This document shows, in pieces, positions 32,753-42,262 of a stretch of 64,000 nucleotides of DNA. The notes beneath the pieces are model-generated. The model saw nothing but the letters and a program-made list of their open reading frames with translations, was not told the origin of the DNA and did not search any database. This DNA is from Gordonia iterans (GTDB lineage Bacteria; Actinomycetota; Actinomycetes; Mycobacteriales; Mycobacteriaceae), in assembly GCF_002993285.1 (NCBI RefSeq), contig NZ_CP027433.1, positions 124,001 through 188,000 on the forward strand, read 5' to 3'. How positions within the stretch are numbered: position 1 is the stretch's first letter; every line of letters starts with the position of its first letter. The position numbers and the translations under genes were made by a program.

Positions 32753-32865
32753 GGGGCTCAGGGCGGGCCGACCTAAGCGGGCAGTCGGCCCTCACACGAG
32801 AAGTCGGCCGGCGCCTCCGAGTGCAGTGTCGAGAGGCCCGCGGCGCGGCCTGCGCCGAGACCGAC

Positions 32866-32901
32866 AGCGGCCCCGACCGGAAAGATCCGGTCGGGGCCGC
32901 T
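32866..32901 (-). terminator. Terminator hairpin after fadB
   Basis: AGCGGCCCCGACCGG and its exact complement CCGGTCGGGGCCGCT flank a 6-base loop (AAAGAT), a 15-bp perfect stem 23 bases beyond the fadB stop. Confidence 0.9.
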
Positions 32902-32924
32902 GGGCAAGCTGAGCCGAGTGAGAC

Positions 32925-35123
32925 TTACGCGGGGCGCAGGTTCTCGTTGGTCAGCTTGGTGACGCCGTTGTCGGCCTTGGTCACCAGCGAGGCCGGCGGA
33001 CGGAAGTGCTCGCCGTACTTGTCGGCCAGGTCGTTGGCGCGAGCGACGAAGCCCGGCACACCACCGTCGTACTGGTTGATGTACTGGACGACGCCGCCGG
33101 TCCAGGCCGGGAAGCCGATGCCGAAGATCGAACCGATGTTGGCGTCCTCGACGGAGGTGAGCACACCCTCGTCGAAGCACTTCACGGTCTCCAGCGCCTC
33201 CGCGAAGAGCATCCGCTCCTTCATGTCCTCGAACGGGATCTCGACCGAACCGGACTTGAACTGCTCGCGCAGGCCCGGCCACAGCTGGGTGCGCTTGCCG
33301 TCGGCGTAGTCGTAGAAGCCGGCGCCGTCCTTCTTGGCGGTGCGGCCGTTCTCGACCAGCCAGTCGATCACCGCGTACGAGCCGTGCTCGGGGAACTCGA
33401 TGCCTGCGGCCTGCGCCCCGGCCTTGGTCTCGTTGCGAATCTTCTGCATCAGCGTCAGCGTCAGCTCATCGGAGAGCTGCAGCGGCGCGGCCGGGTATCC
33501 GGCCTGGCTGCCCGCCTGCTCGATGAAGGCCGGCTCCACACCCTCGCCGACGGCCGCGATGGCCTCGTTGATGAAGGTGCCGATCACGCGGCTGGTGAAG
33601 AAGCCGCGGCTGTCGTTGACGACGATCGGGGTCTTCCGGATCTGCAGCGTGTAGTCGATGACCTTGGCCAGCACGGCGTCGTCGGTCTTCTCACCGCAGA
33701 TGATCTCCACCAGCGGCATCTTGTCGACCGGCGAGAAGAAGTGGATGCCGATGAAGTTCTCCGGCTTCTTGACGCCCTCGGCCAGACCTGTGATCGGCAG
33801 GGTCGAAGTGTTGGAGCCGAGGACGGCGTCCGGCTCGACGATGTCCTGGATCTCACCGAAGACCTTGTTCTTCACCTCGACGGACTCGAAGGCGGCCTCG
33901 ATCACCAGATCGACGCCCTTGAAGTCCTCGGGGTCCACGGTCGGGTGGATGCGAGCCAGGAGCGCGTCGGACTTCTCCTTGGTGGTCTTGCCGCGCGAGA
34001 GGGCCTTCTCCTCGAGCTTGACCGAGTAGTCCTTGCCGCGGTTGGCGGCGTCGATGTCGATATCCTTCAGGACCACGTCGATGCCGGCCTTCGCCGAGAC
34101 GTACGCGATGGCCGCACCCATCATGCCCGCGCCGATGACGCCGACCTTGGTGGCCTTCCACTTGTCGTAACCCTCGGGACGCGAGCCGCCGCCGTTGATG
34201 TGGTTCAGGTTGAAGAAGAACGCGTTGATCATGTTCTGCGCGACCTGGCCGGTCAGCAGCGACACGAAGTAGCGGGTCTCGATCAGGTCGGCGGTGTCGA
34301 CGTCGACGTAGGCGCCCTCGATGGCCGCGGCGAGGATGGCGCGCGGGGCCGGCATGTTGGTGCCCTTGATCTGCTTGCGCAGCAGTGCCGGGAAGGCCGG
34401 CAGGTTCGCGGCGACCTTCGGGTTGGTCGGTGCGCCACCGGGGATCTTGTAGCCCTTGACGTCGAACGGCTGCTGAGCCTCCGGGTTCGCGGCGATCCAG
34501 GCCTTGGCGGCCGGAACCAGCTCGTCGATGCTGCCGACGACCTCGTTCACCAGGCCGGTGTCCTTGGCCTTGGCCGGGTTGAACTGGGTGCCCTGCAGCA
34601 GCACGCCCATCAGCGCCTGCTGCATGCCGAGCAGACGGACGGTGCGGACCACGCCGCCACCACCCGGAAGCAGGCCGAGGGTCACCTCGGGCAGGCCGAT
34701 CTTGCTGCCCTTGACGTCCGCGGCGATGCGGTAGTGGCAGTGCAGCGCGATCTCCAGGCCGCCGCCCAGGGCGGCGCCGTTGATGGCGGCCACGACCGGC
34801 TTGCCCAGGGTCTCCAGTCGGCGCAGTGCGCTCTTGATGGTGCCGACCTTCTGGTACGCGGCCTCGGCCAGCTCGGCCTTGGTGGCACCGGCCGGCGGGT
34901 TGGCCATGTCCTTCAGGTCGCCGCCGGCGAAGAAGGTCTTCTTGGCCGAAGCGACGATGACACCGGTGATGTCGTCCTTCTCGGCCTCGAGGCGGTCGAC
35001 GGTCGCGATGATCGAGTCGACGAACAGCTGGTTCATCGTGTTGGCGCCCTGGTTCGGGTCGTCCATGGTGAGGATGACGACGCCGTCGGCGTCCTTCTCC
35101 CACGCAATCATGTTGTCACTCAT
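32925..35123 (-). CDS. fadB: Trifunctional-type enoyl-CoA hydratase / 3-hydroxyacyl-CoA dehydrogenase
   Basis: A 732-residue beta-oxidation alpha subunit. The N-terminal crotonase domain (about 1-290) has KKTFFAGGDLKDM, INGAALGGGLEIALHCHYRIA (oxyanion hole) and GLPEVTLGLLPGGGGVVR with the catalytic Glu; a second Glu is expected in EVTLG. The NAD domain starts KVGVIGAGMMGAAIAYVSAKAG (about 330). GIHFFSPVDKMPLVEII contains the catalytic His and VVNDSRGFFTSRVIGTF follows. It hydrates enoyl-CoA and oxidises 3-hydroxyacyl-CoA. Upstream fadA on the same strand (36-base gap) encodes the partner thiolase. Length fits mycobacterial FadB. Confidence 0.95.
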   Translation of the reverse strand: MSDNMIAWEKDADGVVILTMDDPNQGANTMNQLFVDSIIATVDRLEAEKDDITGVIVASAKKTFFAGGDLKDMANPPAGATKAELAEAAYQKVGTIKSALRRLETLGKPVVAAINGAALGGGLEIALHCHYRIAADVKGSKIGLPEVTLGLLPGGGGVVRTVRLLGMQQALMGVLLQGTQFNPAKAKDTGLVNEVVGSIDELVPAAKAWIAANPEAQQPFDVKGYKIPGGAPTNPKVAANLPAFPALLRKQIKGTNMPAPRAILAAAIEGAYVDVDTADLIETRYFVSLLTGQVAQNMINAFFFNLNHINGGGSRPEGYDKWKATKVGVIGAGMMGAAIAYVSAKAGIDVVLKDIDIDAANRGKDYSVKLEEKALSRGKTTKEKSDALLARIHPTVDPEDFKGVDLVIEAAFESVEVKNKVFGEIQDIVEPDAVLGSNTSTLPITGLAEGVKKPENFIGIHFFSPVDKMPLVEIICGEKTDDAVLAKVIDYTLQIRKTPIVVNDSRGFFTSRVIGTFINEAIAAVGEGVEPAFIEQAGSQAGYPAAPLQLSDELTLTLMQKIRNETKAGAQAAGIEFPEHGSYAVIDWLVENGRTAKKDGAGFYDYADGKRTQLWPGLREQFKSGSVEIPFEDMKERMLFAEALETVKCFDEGVLTSVEDANIGSIFGIGFPAWTGGVVQYINQYDGGVPGFVARANDLADKYGEHFRPPASLVTKADNGVTKLTNENLRPA

Positions 35124-35159
35124 GAGATTTCAGTCTTTTCCTTCTCTTCTTCGACTGCG

Positions 35160-36371
35160 TCAGAGTCGCTCGATGATGGTCGCGACGCCCATGCCGCCGC
35201 CGATACAGAGGGTCACCAGGCCGTAGCGGCCGCCGGTGCGCTCCAGCTCGTCCAGGCAGGTGCCCAGGATCATCGCGCCGGTGGCGCCGAGCGGGTGGCC
35301 CATGGCGATCGCGCCGCCGTTGATGTTGACCTTCTCGTGGGGGATGTTCAGATCCTTCTCCCACTTCATGACGACCGACGCGAACGCCTCGTTGAGCTCG
35401 AAGACGTCGATGTCGTCGACGGTCAGGCCGGCCTTCTCCAGCGCCTTCTCGGTGGCCGGGGTGGGACCGGTGAGCATGATGGTCGGCTCGCTGCCGACCT
35501 CGGCGTAGGCGACGACGCGGCCGCGCGGAGTCAGGCCGTTGCGCTTGCCCGCCTCTTCCGAGCCGATCAGCACGACGGCGGCGCCGTCGACGATGCCCGA
35601 GCTGTTACCACCGGTGTGGACGTGGTTCACCTTCTCCACCGACGGGTACTTCTGCATGGCGACGTCGTCGAAGCCGGCCATGTCGGCCAGCGCCTGGAAC
35701 GCCGGCTTCAGCTTGCCGAGGCTCTCCGCGGTGGTGCCCGGACGCAGGTGCTCGTCCTTCTCCAGCACCGTGACGCCGTTGATGTCCTTCACCGGAAGCA
35801 CCGACTTGTCGAAGCGGCCCTCCTCCCAGGCGGCCGCTGCGCGACGCTGCGACTCGGCGGCGAACGCGTCGACGTCGTCGCGGCTGAAGCCCTCGATGGT
35901 GGCGATCAGGTCCGCACCGATGCCCTGCGGTGCGATGTAGTTGTCGTAGGCGGTGGCCGGGTCCATGAACAGGGCGCCGCCGTCGCTGCCCATCGGGACG
36001 CGCGACATCGACTCGACGCCGCCGGCGATCACCAGCTCGTCGAAGCCCGAGGCGACCTTCGCCGCACCCAGGTTGACGGCCTCCAAGCCGGATGCGCAGA
36101 AGCGGTTGATCTGGGTGCCGGGAACATCCTGGCCCAGGCCCGAGGTCAGCGCGGCGGTGCGCGCGATCACGGCGCCCTGCTCGCCGACCGGCGACACCAC
36201 ACCGAGAATCACGTCGTCGACGTCGCTCGGGTTCAGGTCGGGGTGGCGCTCCAGGAGACCGTCGATCAGGCCGGAGACCAGATCGATCGGCTTGACGCTG
36301 TGCAGAGCGCCTCCGCGCTGCTTGCCGCGAGGCGTGCGCACCGCGTCGTAGATGAATGCTTGGTCAGGCAC
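35160..36371 (-). CDS. fadA: Acetyl-CoA acyltransferase (3-ketoacyl-CoA thiolase)
   Basis: A 403-residue thiolase. The acyl-enzyme Cys is in [19 protein letters not shown] (about Cys91), the His of the second site in [20 protein letters not shown], and the Cys/His end in [17 protein letters not shown]. It splits 3-ketoacyl-CoA to acetyl-CoA plus a shortened acyl-CoA, in complex with FadB. The GTG at 36371 ([16 protein letters not shown]) is chosen because AAAGGA lies 6 bases upstream; GTG 36386 would swallow that site. Divergent from the tandem-TetR gene, with CTCAAGTGAG (about 36399-36408) between them as a possible operator. Confidence 0.95.
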   Translation of the reverse strand: MPDQAFIYDAVRTPRGKQRGGALHSVKPIDLVSGLIDGLLERHPDLNPSDVDDVILGVVSPVGEQGAVIARTAALTSGLGQDVPGTQINRFCASGLEAVNLGAAKVASGFDELVIAGGVESMSRVPMGSDGGALFMDPATAYDNYIAPQGIGADLIATIEGFSRDDVDAFAAESQRRAAAAWEEGRFDKSVLPVKDINGVTVLEKDEHLRPGTTAESLGKLKPAFQALADMAGFDDVAMQKYPSVEKVNHVHTGGNSSGIVDGAAVVLIGSEEAGKRNGLTPRGRVVAYAEVGSEPTIMLTGPTPATEKALEKAGLTVDDIDVFELNEAFASVVMKWEKDLNIPHEKVNINGGAIAMGHPLGATGAMILGTCLDELERTGGRYGLVTLCIGGGMGVATIIERL

Positions 36372-36495
36372 TTGTGTTCCTTTCACACGAACCTAGTGGT
36401 TACTCAAGTGAGGCTAACGCGGATTAACGAGTTTGGCTATACCGGCAGATGAATCCGTAGGAATCGGTTCTTCGTTGGGCTATGGTCGGTTCACA

Positions 36496-37671
36496 ATGAC
36501 GTCTCCGAGAACCCCCCGCCGCCACCGGGCCGAAGACCGCCGCCGCCAACTGACGTCGGCGGCCGCGGCGCTGTTCAGCGACCGCGGGTATCCGCACGTC
36601 TCGGTCTCGGACGTGGCCGCGCGGGCCGGCGTCAGCACGCCCACCGTCTATCGCCACTTCGCCGACAAACAGGCACTTCTGTTCGCGGCGACCCAGAGTT
36701 CCGTGGACGCCTTCGAATCGCTGACCGACGGCGCGCTCGCCGGCGCGCCCGACCCGGCGGCAGCCGTCGTCTCGGCGGCGACGTCGCTGGGATTGGCCGA
36801 CCCCAGCACGTCGTCGCTCTGGCGATGGTCGGGACAGCACCTGTCCGACGAACAGGATCGCGAGGTGGTCCGCCGCACCCGCACCGTGTTGCGCCGATGG
36901 GCCGCGGCCATCGCGCAACGACGACCCGACCTGACCGAGCGCGAATCGATGTACCTGGCCGGGGCGATGCTCTCGGTCGCCGGCAGCCAGATCGACCGAT
37001 TCGGCAAGGGCACCCGCGCTGACGTGGAATGCACTGTCCGGCAGTTGATCTGGCGTCTATTCGACCTCAGTCCCGCCCAGGCCGCGCCGTTGACCGAACC
37101 GGTGCACCCGTCGGCTGCAGGCACCGGGCGGCGCGACGAGATCCTCGACGCCGCGGCCCGCCTGTTCGTCGAACGCGGATACCCCGGCACCGGCATGGAC
37201 GACATCGGCGCCGCCGTCGGCATCACCGGCCCCAGCGTCTACAAGCACTTTCCCTCCAAGGACGCGATCCTCGTCGCGATCAGCCAGCGCAGCGCGCTCC
37301 GCCTGGAAGCCGAGGCGATGGCCGCCTCGCTGACCACCTCGGACCCCGCGCAGCTGCTCGACCTGCTAGTGGACTCCTACGTCCAGAACATCACCGCGAC
37401 CCCGGATCTGCGGGTGGCCTTCACCAGTTCCTATGCGCTCGCGGGCAACCCGCACGCCGCCGAACTGGCAGCCAGTCAGCGACGGTACGTCACCCGCTGG
37501 ATCGACCTGCTTGTCGCGACCAGGCCGCAGCTGTCCCGGCGGGCCGCGACGGTCGCGGTGCACGCGGCGCTGGCAGTGGTCAACGACGCCGTCCGCATGC
37601 CGCGGAGCACACCTCGTCCGGAGTTCGCTGCGCGCATGGCGTACCTCGTGAAAGGCTTGCTCCATGCATGA
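36496..37671 (+). CDS. TetR-type regulator with two DNA-binding domains
   Basis: About 391 residues built of two TetR units. HTH 1: HVSVSDVAARAGVSTPTVYRHFADKQALLF (about 34-63). HTH 2: GTGMDDIGAAVGITGPSVYKHFPSKDAILVA (about 233-263), each preceded by a helix RRRQLTSAAAALFSDRGY or RRDEILDAAARLFVERGY. Each has a helical ligand domain behind it. Tandem TetR proteins could bind palindromic DNA as monomers. The gene is divergent from fadA, so regulation of beta-oxidation is a fair inference, possibly with acyl-CoA as signal. The ATG at 36496 begins after the promoter region; the frame is open from 36433. Its end overlaps the cyclase start by 8 bases. Confidence 0.85.
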   Translation: MTSPRTPRRHRAEDRRRQLTSAAAALFSDRGYPHVSVSDVAARAGVSTPTVYRHFADKQALLFAATQSSVDAFESLTDGALAGAPDPAAAVVSAATSLGLADPSTSSLWRWSGQHLSDEQDREVVRRTRTVLRRWAAAIAQRRPDLTERESMYLAGAMLSVAGSQIDRFGKGTRADVECTVRQLIWRLFDLSPAQAAPLTEPVHPSAAGTGRRDEILDAAARLFVERGYPGTGMDDIGAAVGITGPSVYKHFPSKDAILVAISQRSALRLEAEAMAASLTTSDPAQLLDLLVDSYVQNITATPDLRVAFTSSYALAGNPHAAELAASQRRYVTRWIDLLVATRPQLSRRAATVAVHAALAVVNDAVRMPRSTPRPEFAARMAYLVKGLLHA

Positions 37672-38806
37672 CGACGGCAACCGGGAGCCGGTGCGCGACA
37701 ACGGTTCCCACGGGCCCTCCGAGTACACCAGCGAGGAGGTCGTCGAGAAGCTCCGGGTGGATCCGGATTTCGCGGCCCGCCTGTGGGCGGCGTTCGGTTT
37801 CGCCGCCGACCCGGATCCGCGGGGCGCCGAAGGTCCCGGCGAGCCGGCGTTCGTGTTCAGCGATCGAGACCTCGCCGCCTTGGCGGTCTTCGTCGGCCGG
37901 GACCGGGAGATGAACCCGGCCGCCCAACTCGCCGCGGCCCGATCGATCGGGCAGGCGACCGCGCGGCTCGCCGAGTGGGAAGCCGAGCAGATCCGGGCCT
38001 TCTCCGCCGATCCCGCGGTGGACCTGACCACCGAACAGCTGATCGACGCGGTGGGTCACATCCATCATCTCGTCTGGCGCCGGCATCTGCACGGCTTCCT
38101 GGACCGTGCGTCCGCCGCCGGCGACGACGGTGACGACGGTGACGGTGACGACGGCTCGAGCGAGGTGATCGTCGGGTTCGCCGACATCGTCGGCTACACC
38201 TCGCTCTCGCGCAGGCTCCATCTGGCCGAGCTGGAGGCGCTGCTGGAAGCCTTCGAATCGGCTGCGCACCGGATCATCACCGGGCACGACGGCCAGGTGA
38301 TCAAGTCGATCGGCGACGCCGTGATGTTCACCGCGCCCACCTCGGCGACGGCGGCGGCGATCGCGTTCGAGCTCCACGGACTGACTTCCGACGGGCAACT
38401 GCCCACACTCCGGATCGGCATGGCGTCCGGCCCGGCCCTGACCCGGATGGGCGACGTCTTCGGCGAGCCGGTGAACATCGCCGCACGGCTGGCCGGCGCC
38501 GCGCACGCCGGCACCACTCTCGTCGATCAGAATCTGGCCGGAGCCCTGGAACCGGATCCGGCGTTCTACCTCAACCACATCAGCACGCTGTCGGTGCGTG
38601 GATACCGCCGACTCCGGGCGCACGTGCTCCGGCCCCACCGGGCTCATGGGACCGACGCGGAACCGCCGTCCGCCGAAGCGGATTCGGACGCCTCCGGCAA
38701 GAAGCAGCAGCGCCTGGAAGAGAAGCTGCGCAAACGCGAGAAGAAGGCGCAGCGCAAGGGGGCCAAGGAGTTCGCCAAACGACTAGAAGCCGACGCGGCC
38801 GACTGA
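37664..38806 (+). CDS. Class III adenylate cyclase with N-terminal regulatory domain (Rv1264-like)
   Basis: A 380-residue soluble cyclase. Residues 1-150 form a helical regulatory domain similar to that of the pH-sensing Rv1264. After an Asp/Gly-rich linker (DDGDDGDGDDG) comes the catalytic domain (about 165-325): VIVGFADIVGYTSLSRRL with metal Asp, QVIKSIGDAVMF with substrate Lys and second metal Asp, and GDVFGEPVNIAARLAG with the transition-state Asn and Arg. All residues for activity on ATP are present. The C-terminal 50 residues are strongly basic (KKQQRLEEKLRKREKKAQRK), possibly a nucleic-acid or membrane contact. It overlaps the tandem TetR gene by 8 bases. Confidence 0.9.
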   Translation: MHDDGNREPVRDNGSHGPSEYTSEEVVEKLRVDPDFAARLWAAFGFAADPDPRGAEGPGEPAFVFSDRDLAALAVFVGRDREMNPAAQLAAARSIGQATARLAEWEAEQIRAFSADPAVDLTTEQLIDAVGHIHHLVWRRHLHGFLDRASAAGDDGDDGDGDDGSSEVIVGFADIVGYTSLSRRLHLAELEALLEAFESAAHRIITGHDGQVIKSIGDAVMFTAPTSATAAAIAFELHGLTSDGQLPTLRIGMASGPALTRMGDVFGEPVNIAARLAGAAHAGTTLVDQNLAGALEPDPAFYLNHISTLSVRGYRRLRAHVLRPHRAHGTDAEPPSAEADSDASGKKQQRLEEKLRKREKKAQRKGAKEFAKRLEADAAD

Positions 38807-38852
38807 GGCGGATACGGCCTCCTGCGGTGTGCGACCGCCGAGAATTTCATTG

Positions 38853-38883
38853 ACGGACTGTCGTAGGGTCCCACTACCCTTGT
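38853..38883 (+). promoter_or_regulatory. Possible promoter of the ABC exporter operon
   Basis: TTGACG (38853-38858) and TACCCT (38878-38883) are 19 bases apart. A start 6-7 bases on would coincide with the GTG at 38887, so the mRNA may be leaderless. Confidence 0.4.
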
Positions 38884-38886
38884 GGC

Positions 38887-39927
38887 GTGACTGACGAACA
38901 GATAGCCGTCGAGGCCGTTGATCTGGTCAAGCGCTTCGGCGATTTCACCGCAGTGGACGGCGTGAGCTTCGCCGTCCCGACGGGAACGGTGCTCGGCATG
39001 CTCGGACCGAACGGCGCCGGCAAGACCACCACGGTCCGGATGATGACCACCCTCTCCGTGCCGACCGCGGGCACCGCCCGGATCAACGGATACGACGTCC
39101 GCGAACAGCCTGACCTCGTCCGGCGGAGCATGGGCCTGACCGGCCAGGCTGCCACCGTCGACGAGTTGCTCACCGGGCGGGAGAACCTGGCCATGATCGG
39201 CGGGCTGTACGGGATCGGCCGCAAGGAGCTGCGTGCGCGGAGCGAAGAACTGCTCGAGCAGTTCTCCCTTACCGATGCCGGCGACAAAGTGGTCCGCGAC
39301 TACTCCGGCGGCATGCGCCGTCGCATCGACCTGGCGGTGAGTCTGATCAGTTCCCCACCGGTGCTGTTCCTGGACGAGCCGACCACCGGGCTGGACCCGC
39401 ACAGCCGCAACGAGCTGTGGGACGTGCTGCGCGGCCTCGTCGCACAGGGCACGACGCTGGTCCTCACCACCCAGTACCTGGAGGAGGCCGATCAGCTCGC
39501 CGACCGGATCGTGGTGATCGACCGCGGCAGGATCATCGCCGACGGTACCCCCCTGCAACTGAAGGACCAGGCCGGTTCGGCCAGCGTCGTCGCCACCCTG
39601 ACCGACGCGGCGGACCTGGCCGCCGCTCACGAACTGATCGCACCTGTGGCGGCCGCGCTGCGTGCCGCGACCGGCTCCGGAGCAGCGAGCGGGTCCAGCG
39701 GATCGAGCGGATCGAGCGGAGTCGAGATCTTCGTCGACGAAGGCGCCCGCTCCCTGACCATTCCGGCCGGTGGGCTGGCCGACCTCACCCGGGTGGCTCA
39801 AGTGCTCGACGAATCGGGGATCGCCGTCGACGATCTCGGCCTGTCCCGCCCGAGTCTGGACGATGTCTTCCTCTCGCTGACCGGCCACCGCACCACTCCC
39901 GACGAGACCACCGAGGAAGCGTCATGA
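38887..39927 (+). CDS. ABC exporter ATP-binding protein, DrrA type
   Basis: A 346-residue ATPase. Walker A is GPNGAGKTTT (about 39-48), the Q-loop is in GLTGQAATVDELL, the signature is DYSGGMRRRIDLA, Walker B is PPVLFLDEPTTGLD, and the C-terminal DrrA extension ends in LSRPSLDDVFLSLTGH. With the next gene it should export a lipophilic compound, as daunorubicin or lipid exporters do. Starts at GTG 38887. In the C-terminal part a Gly/Ser stretch (ASGSSGSSGSSGVEIFVDE) is encoded by a genomic repeat and looks like an in-frame insertion before a beta strand. ATGA overlap with the permease. Confidence 0.92.
   Translation: MTDEQIAVEAVDLVKRFGDFTAVDGVSFAVPTGTVLGMLGPNGAGKTTTVRMMTTLSVPTAGTARINGYDVREQPDLVRRSMGLTGQAATVDELLTGRENLAMIGGLYGIGRKELRARSEELLEQFSLTDAGDKVVRDYSGGMRRRIDLAVSLISSPPVLFLDEPTTGLDPHSRNELWDVLRGLVAQGTTLVLTTQYLEEADQLADRIVVIDRGRIIADGTPLQLKDQAGSASVVATLTDAADLAAAHELIAPVAAALRAATGSGAASGSSGSSGSSGVEIFVDEGARSLTIPAGGLADLTRVAQVLDESGIAVDDLGLSRPSLDDVFLSLTGHRTTPDETTEEAS
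39691..39727. repeat. Dispersed repeat inside the ABC ATPase gene
   Basis: Two GGATCGAGC units (39700, 39709), then GGAGTCGAGAT. This is the same core as the palindrome at 26234 (GATCGAGCGGAGTCGAGAT). It encodes Ser-Ser-Gly repeats in frame. Confidence 0.85.
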
Positions 39928-40772
39928 CCGCGACCACATCCACCGCCGCACCGGCGACTGCGCCGACCGCGCTCACTCCGCCGGGGCTGTGGCGGCAGAC
40001 CCAGATCATGGTCAAACGCAGCCTGATCCACACCAAACGCATGCCCGAGATGCTGGCGGACGTCACCGTCCAGCCGATCATGTTCGTGGTGCTGTTCGCC
40101 TTCGTCTTCGGGCCGGCCATGCCGGTCCCCGGCGGAGGCAGCTACAAGGAGTATCTGCTGCCGGGCATCATGGGGCAGACCATCGCGTTCACCGCATTCG
40201 TGGTGGCCACCGGCATCACCGCCGATGTGGACAAGGGCATCGTCGACCGATTCCGGTCCCTGCCGATCTCGCGCACGTCGTACCTGTTCGGCCGCTCGAT
40301 CGCGTCGGTCCTGCATTCGATGATCGGCATCGTCGTGATGGCGCTGACGGGTCTCGCGATCGGCTGGCGGATCCATACCTCGGTCGGCGAGGCCGTGCTC
40401 GGTTTCGCCCTGCTGGTGCTGTTCGGCTTCGCATTGATCTGGTTCGGCGTCCTCGTCGGCTCACTGCTCCGTTCCGTGGAGTCGGTCAACGGCGTCATGT
40501 TCACGACGATCTTCCCGCTGACCTTCCTCTCGAACGCCTTCGTGCCGACCGCGCCGATGGCGCCGTGGCTCCGGGCGATCGCCGAATGGAACCCGATCTC
40601 GTCGTTGGTGCAGTCGCTTCGCGTGCTGTGGGGCAACGGTCCCGCCGCCGGTCCCGACGCCGCCCTGCCGCTGCAGCATCCGCTCATCTCGACGGTGCTC
40701 TGGTCGGTCGCGCTGACCGCGATCTTCGCCCCGTTCGCCCTGCGCGCCTACTACCGCCGCACCAGCAACTGA
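39924..40772 (+). CDS. ABC-2 type exporter permease, DrrB type
   Basis: A 282-residue membrane protein with about six hydrophobic segments: PIMFVVLFAFVFGPA, LLPGIMGQTIAFTAFVVATG, MIGIVVMALTGLAI, LGFALLVLFGFALIWFGVLVG, and others. The ABC-2 motif region GIMGQTIAF...GIVDRFRSLPISR is typical of DrrB. It starts with ATG overlapping the ATPase stop, and ends 51 bases before the convergent ROK gene. It pairs with the ATPase to make a homodimeric-permease exporter. Substrate unknown. Confidence 0.9.
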   Translation: MTATTSTAAPATAPTALTPPGLWRQTQIMVKRSLIHTKRMPEMLADVTVQPIMFVVLFAFVFGPAMPVPGGGSYKEYLLPGIMGQTIAFTAFVVATGITADVDKGIVDRFRSLPISRTSYLFGRSIASVLHSMIGIVVMALTGLAIGWRIHTSVGEAVLGFALLVLFGFALIWFGVLVGSLLRSVESVNGVMFTTIFPLTFLSNAFVPTAPMAPWLRAIAEWNPISSLVQSLRVLWGNGPAAGPDAALPLQHPLISTVLWSVALTAIFAPFALRAYYRRTSN

Positions 40773-40823
40773 TCTCGCTCGTGCGCCCGGCGCGCAACAC
40801 GCCGCGCCGGACGCTCGGATTAC

Positions 40824-42170
40824 TCAGGAGGTGTGGCTGAGAGCATCCAGCGGGTCGGCGTAGACGGCGTCGAGAGCGACTGCGCCGGCGGCCTTCTGCT
40901 GCACCGTGATCGCCGACCGTGCGACGCGGACGTCGCGGTTGTTGATCACCGAGGTCGCGCGCAGCGCCTTGGACACCACGGGCAGAGCCTCCGGGTAGTC
41001 GGTGAACGCCTGACCGCCCAGGATGACGTGGTCCGGGTTGAAGATGTCCGAGATCAGCGCGACGGTACGGCCGAGCACCTCGGCGCGCTCGGCCAGGATG
41101 TCGTGCGCGATGCTGTTCCCGGTCCGCGCCTCGCGACGCAGGGCTTCGAGCGAGTCGACGTCGAGCCCGGCGGCCGCCGCCGCGCGCAGCACCCCCGAGT
41201 CACCGACCGCGTCCTCCAGCCGACCGGTCTTGTCCGGGTCCAGCAAGCGGGTCTCGCCGGTCGGGAAGTGCCCGATCGTGGGCGGACCCGCGGCCGGCGT
41301 GTGGACGGTGCCGTCGACGCTGAAGGCGATGCCGGCCATCTCACGCGCATAGAAGTAGAGGAAGTTCTGGCTCGACTCGGCGGGATTCACGACGAGCTCG
41401 GCGGCAGCCATCGCCTCCACGTGCGACGCCACCGACACGGGGAGCCCGAGGGCCTGCGCCACGAGCTCGCCGACCGGGACGCTCTGCCACCCGAGGCGGG
41501 GGTGGTCGACGGTGCCCTTGGCACCCACCCGGCCGCCGATGGCCACACCGCCCCAGAGCAGGCGCTTGCCCACCCAGCGGTCGGCGAAGCGGCGCGCACT
41601 CGCGCCGATGGCGGCGACTACCTGTTCCGGAGTCGCCGCCTGCGGGGTCGGGATGTTGATCGCGCCGACGACGCGATGCTGCAGGTCGTGTGTGGTGATC
41701 GACGTCGTCCGGTAACCGATGTGAATGCCGACGGTCAGGAAGTCGCCGGTGTTGATCTCGAACGGGACGCGCGGGCGGCCGACCGCACCGGGCGGTGTCA
41801 GATCGGCGCGTTCGCGGATAAGGCCGGCCTTGAGCAGCGCGCTGACCTGCCGGTTCACCGTGGAGATCGAGAGTCCGGTCTGGGCGGCGGTGTCGTCCCG
41901 GAACACCGGGCCGGAGACGCGGGCGGTGCGGAGCACGAGCGCCGCAGCCTTAGTGGAGAGCTGCAGGCTGGCGACGCCGGACGGCAGGGGCGTCGTCCGA
42001 CCCGGGCGAGCCGGTCCGGCGGCCGGCACCGGGCCGGTCACCGCACGCCTCGCCGAAGCGGGTCCCGCAGCGACACGGGCGCGCACACCTGCGGCCGGGG
42101 CAGGTCCGCGAGCCGGCGAAGCTCCGGGAGCCGGGCGAAGGGAGACACGTCGATCAAGAGTAGAGGTCAT
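40824..42170 (-). CDS. ROK-family transcriptional regulator, CysR-like
   Basis: A 448-residue ROK regulator. A Pro/Ala/Arg-rich disordered N-terminus (1-65) leads to a winged helix (DTAAQTGLSISTVNRQVSALLKAGLIRE, about 93-120) and a ROK sugar-kinase-like domain (TVGIHIGYRTTSITTHD, GGVAIGGRVGAKGTVDHPRLGW, FNPDHVILGGQAF). It lacks the zinc-binding CxCGxxGC of ROK kinases; only scattered residues remain. In Corynebacterium a ROK protein, CysR, controls sulfonate and sulfate assimilation; a cysteine-containing leader peptide upstream supports the same role here. It is convergent with the ABC exporter. Confidence 0.8.
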   Translation of the reverse strand: MTSTLDRRVSLRPAPGASPARGPAPAAGVRARVAAGPASARRAVTGPVPAAGPARPGRTTPLPSGVASLQLSTKAAALVLRTARVSGPVFRDDTAAQTGLSISTVNRQVSALLKAGLIRERADLTPPGAVGRPRVPFEINTGDFLTVGIHIGYRTTSITTHDLQHRVVGAINIPTPQAATPEQVVAAIGASARRFADRWVGKRLLWGGVAIGGRVGAKGTVDHPRLGWQSVPVGELVAQALGLPVSVASHVEAMAAAELVVNPAESSQNFLYFYAREMAGIAFSVDGTVHTPAAGPPTIGHFPTGETRLLDPDKTGRLEDAVGDSGVLRAAAAAGLDVDSLEALRREARTGNSIAHDILAERAEVLGRTVALISDIFNPDHVILGGQAFTDYPEALPVVSKALRATSVINNRDVRVARSAITVQQKAAGAVALDAVYADPLDALSHTS

Positions 42171-42262
42171 GGTGGTGTTGTCCTAAAGAGATGCCGAGTG
42201 CACGACCGCGAAGCGGTGCGAAGCAGCGAGGAGGTGCCCGGATTGCGGGCGTGGGCCGAGGT

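Noticed and set aside
33006..36452. Open frame of 1148 codons on the plus strand
   Set aside because: It lies antisense to fadB and fadA in the frame where GC-rich codons avoid stops. Its product is a low-complexity Asp/Val/Gly/Arg sequence without any domain.
40824..42170. ROK gene as a sugar kinase
   Set aside because: It has an N-terminal winged helix and lacks the ROK kinase zinc motif, so it is a regulator.
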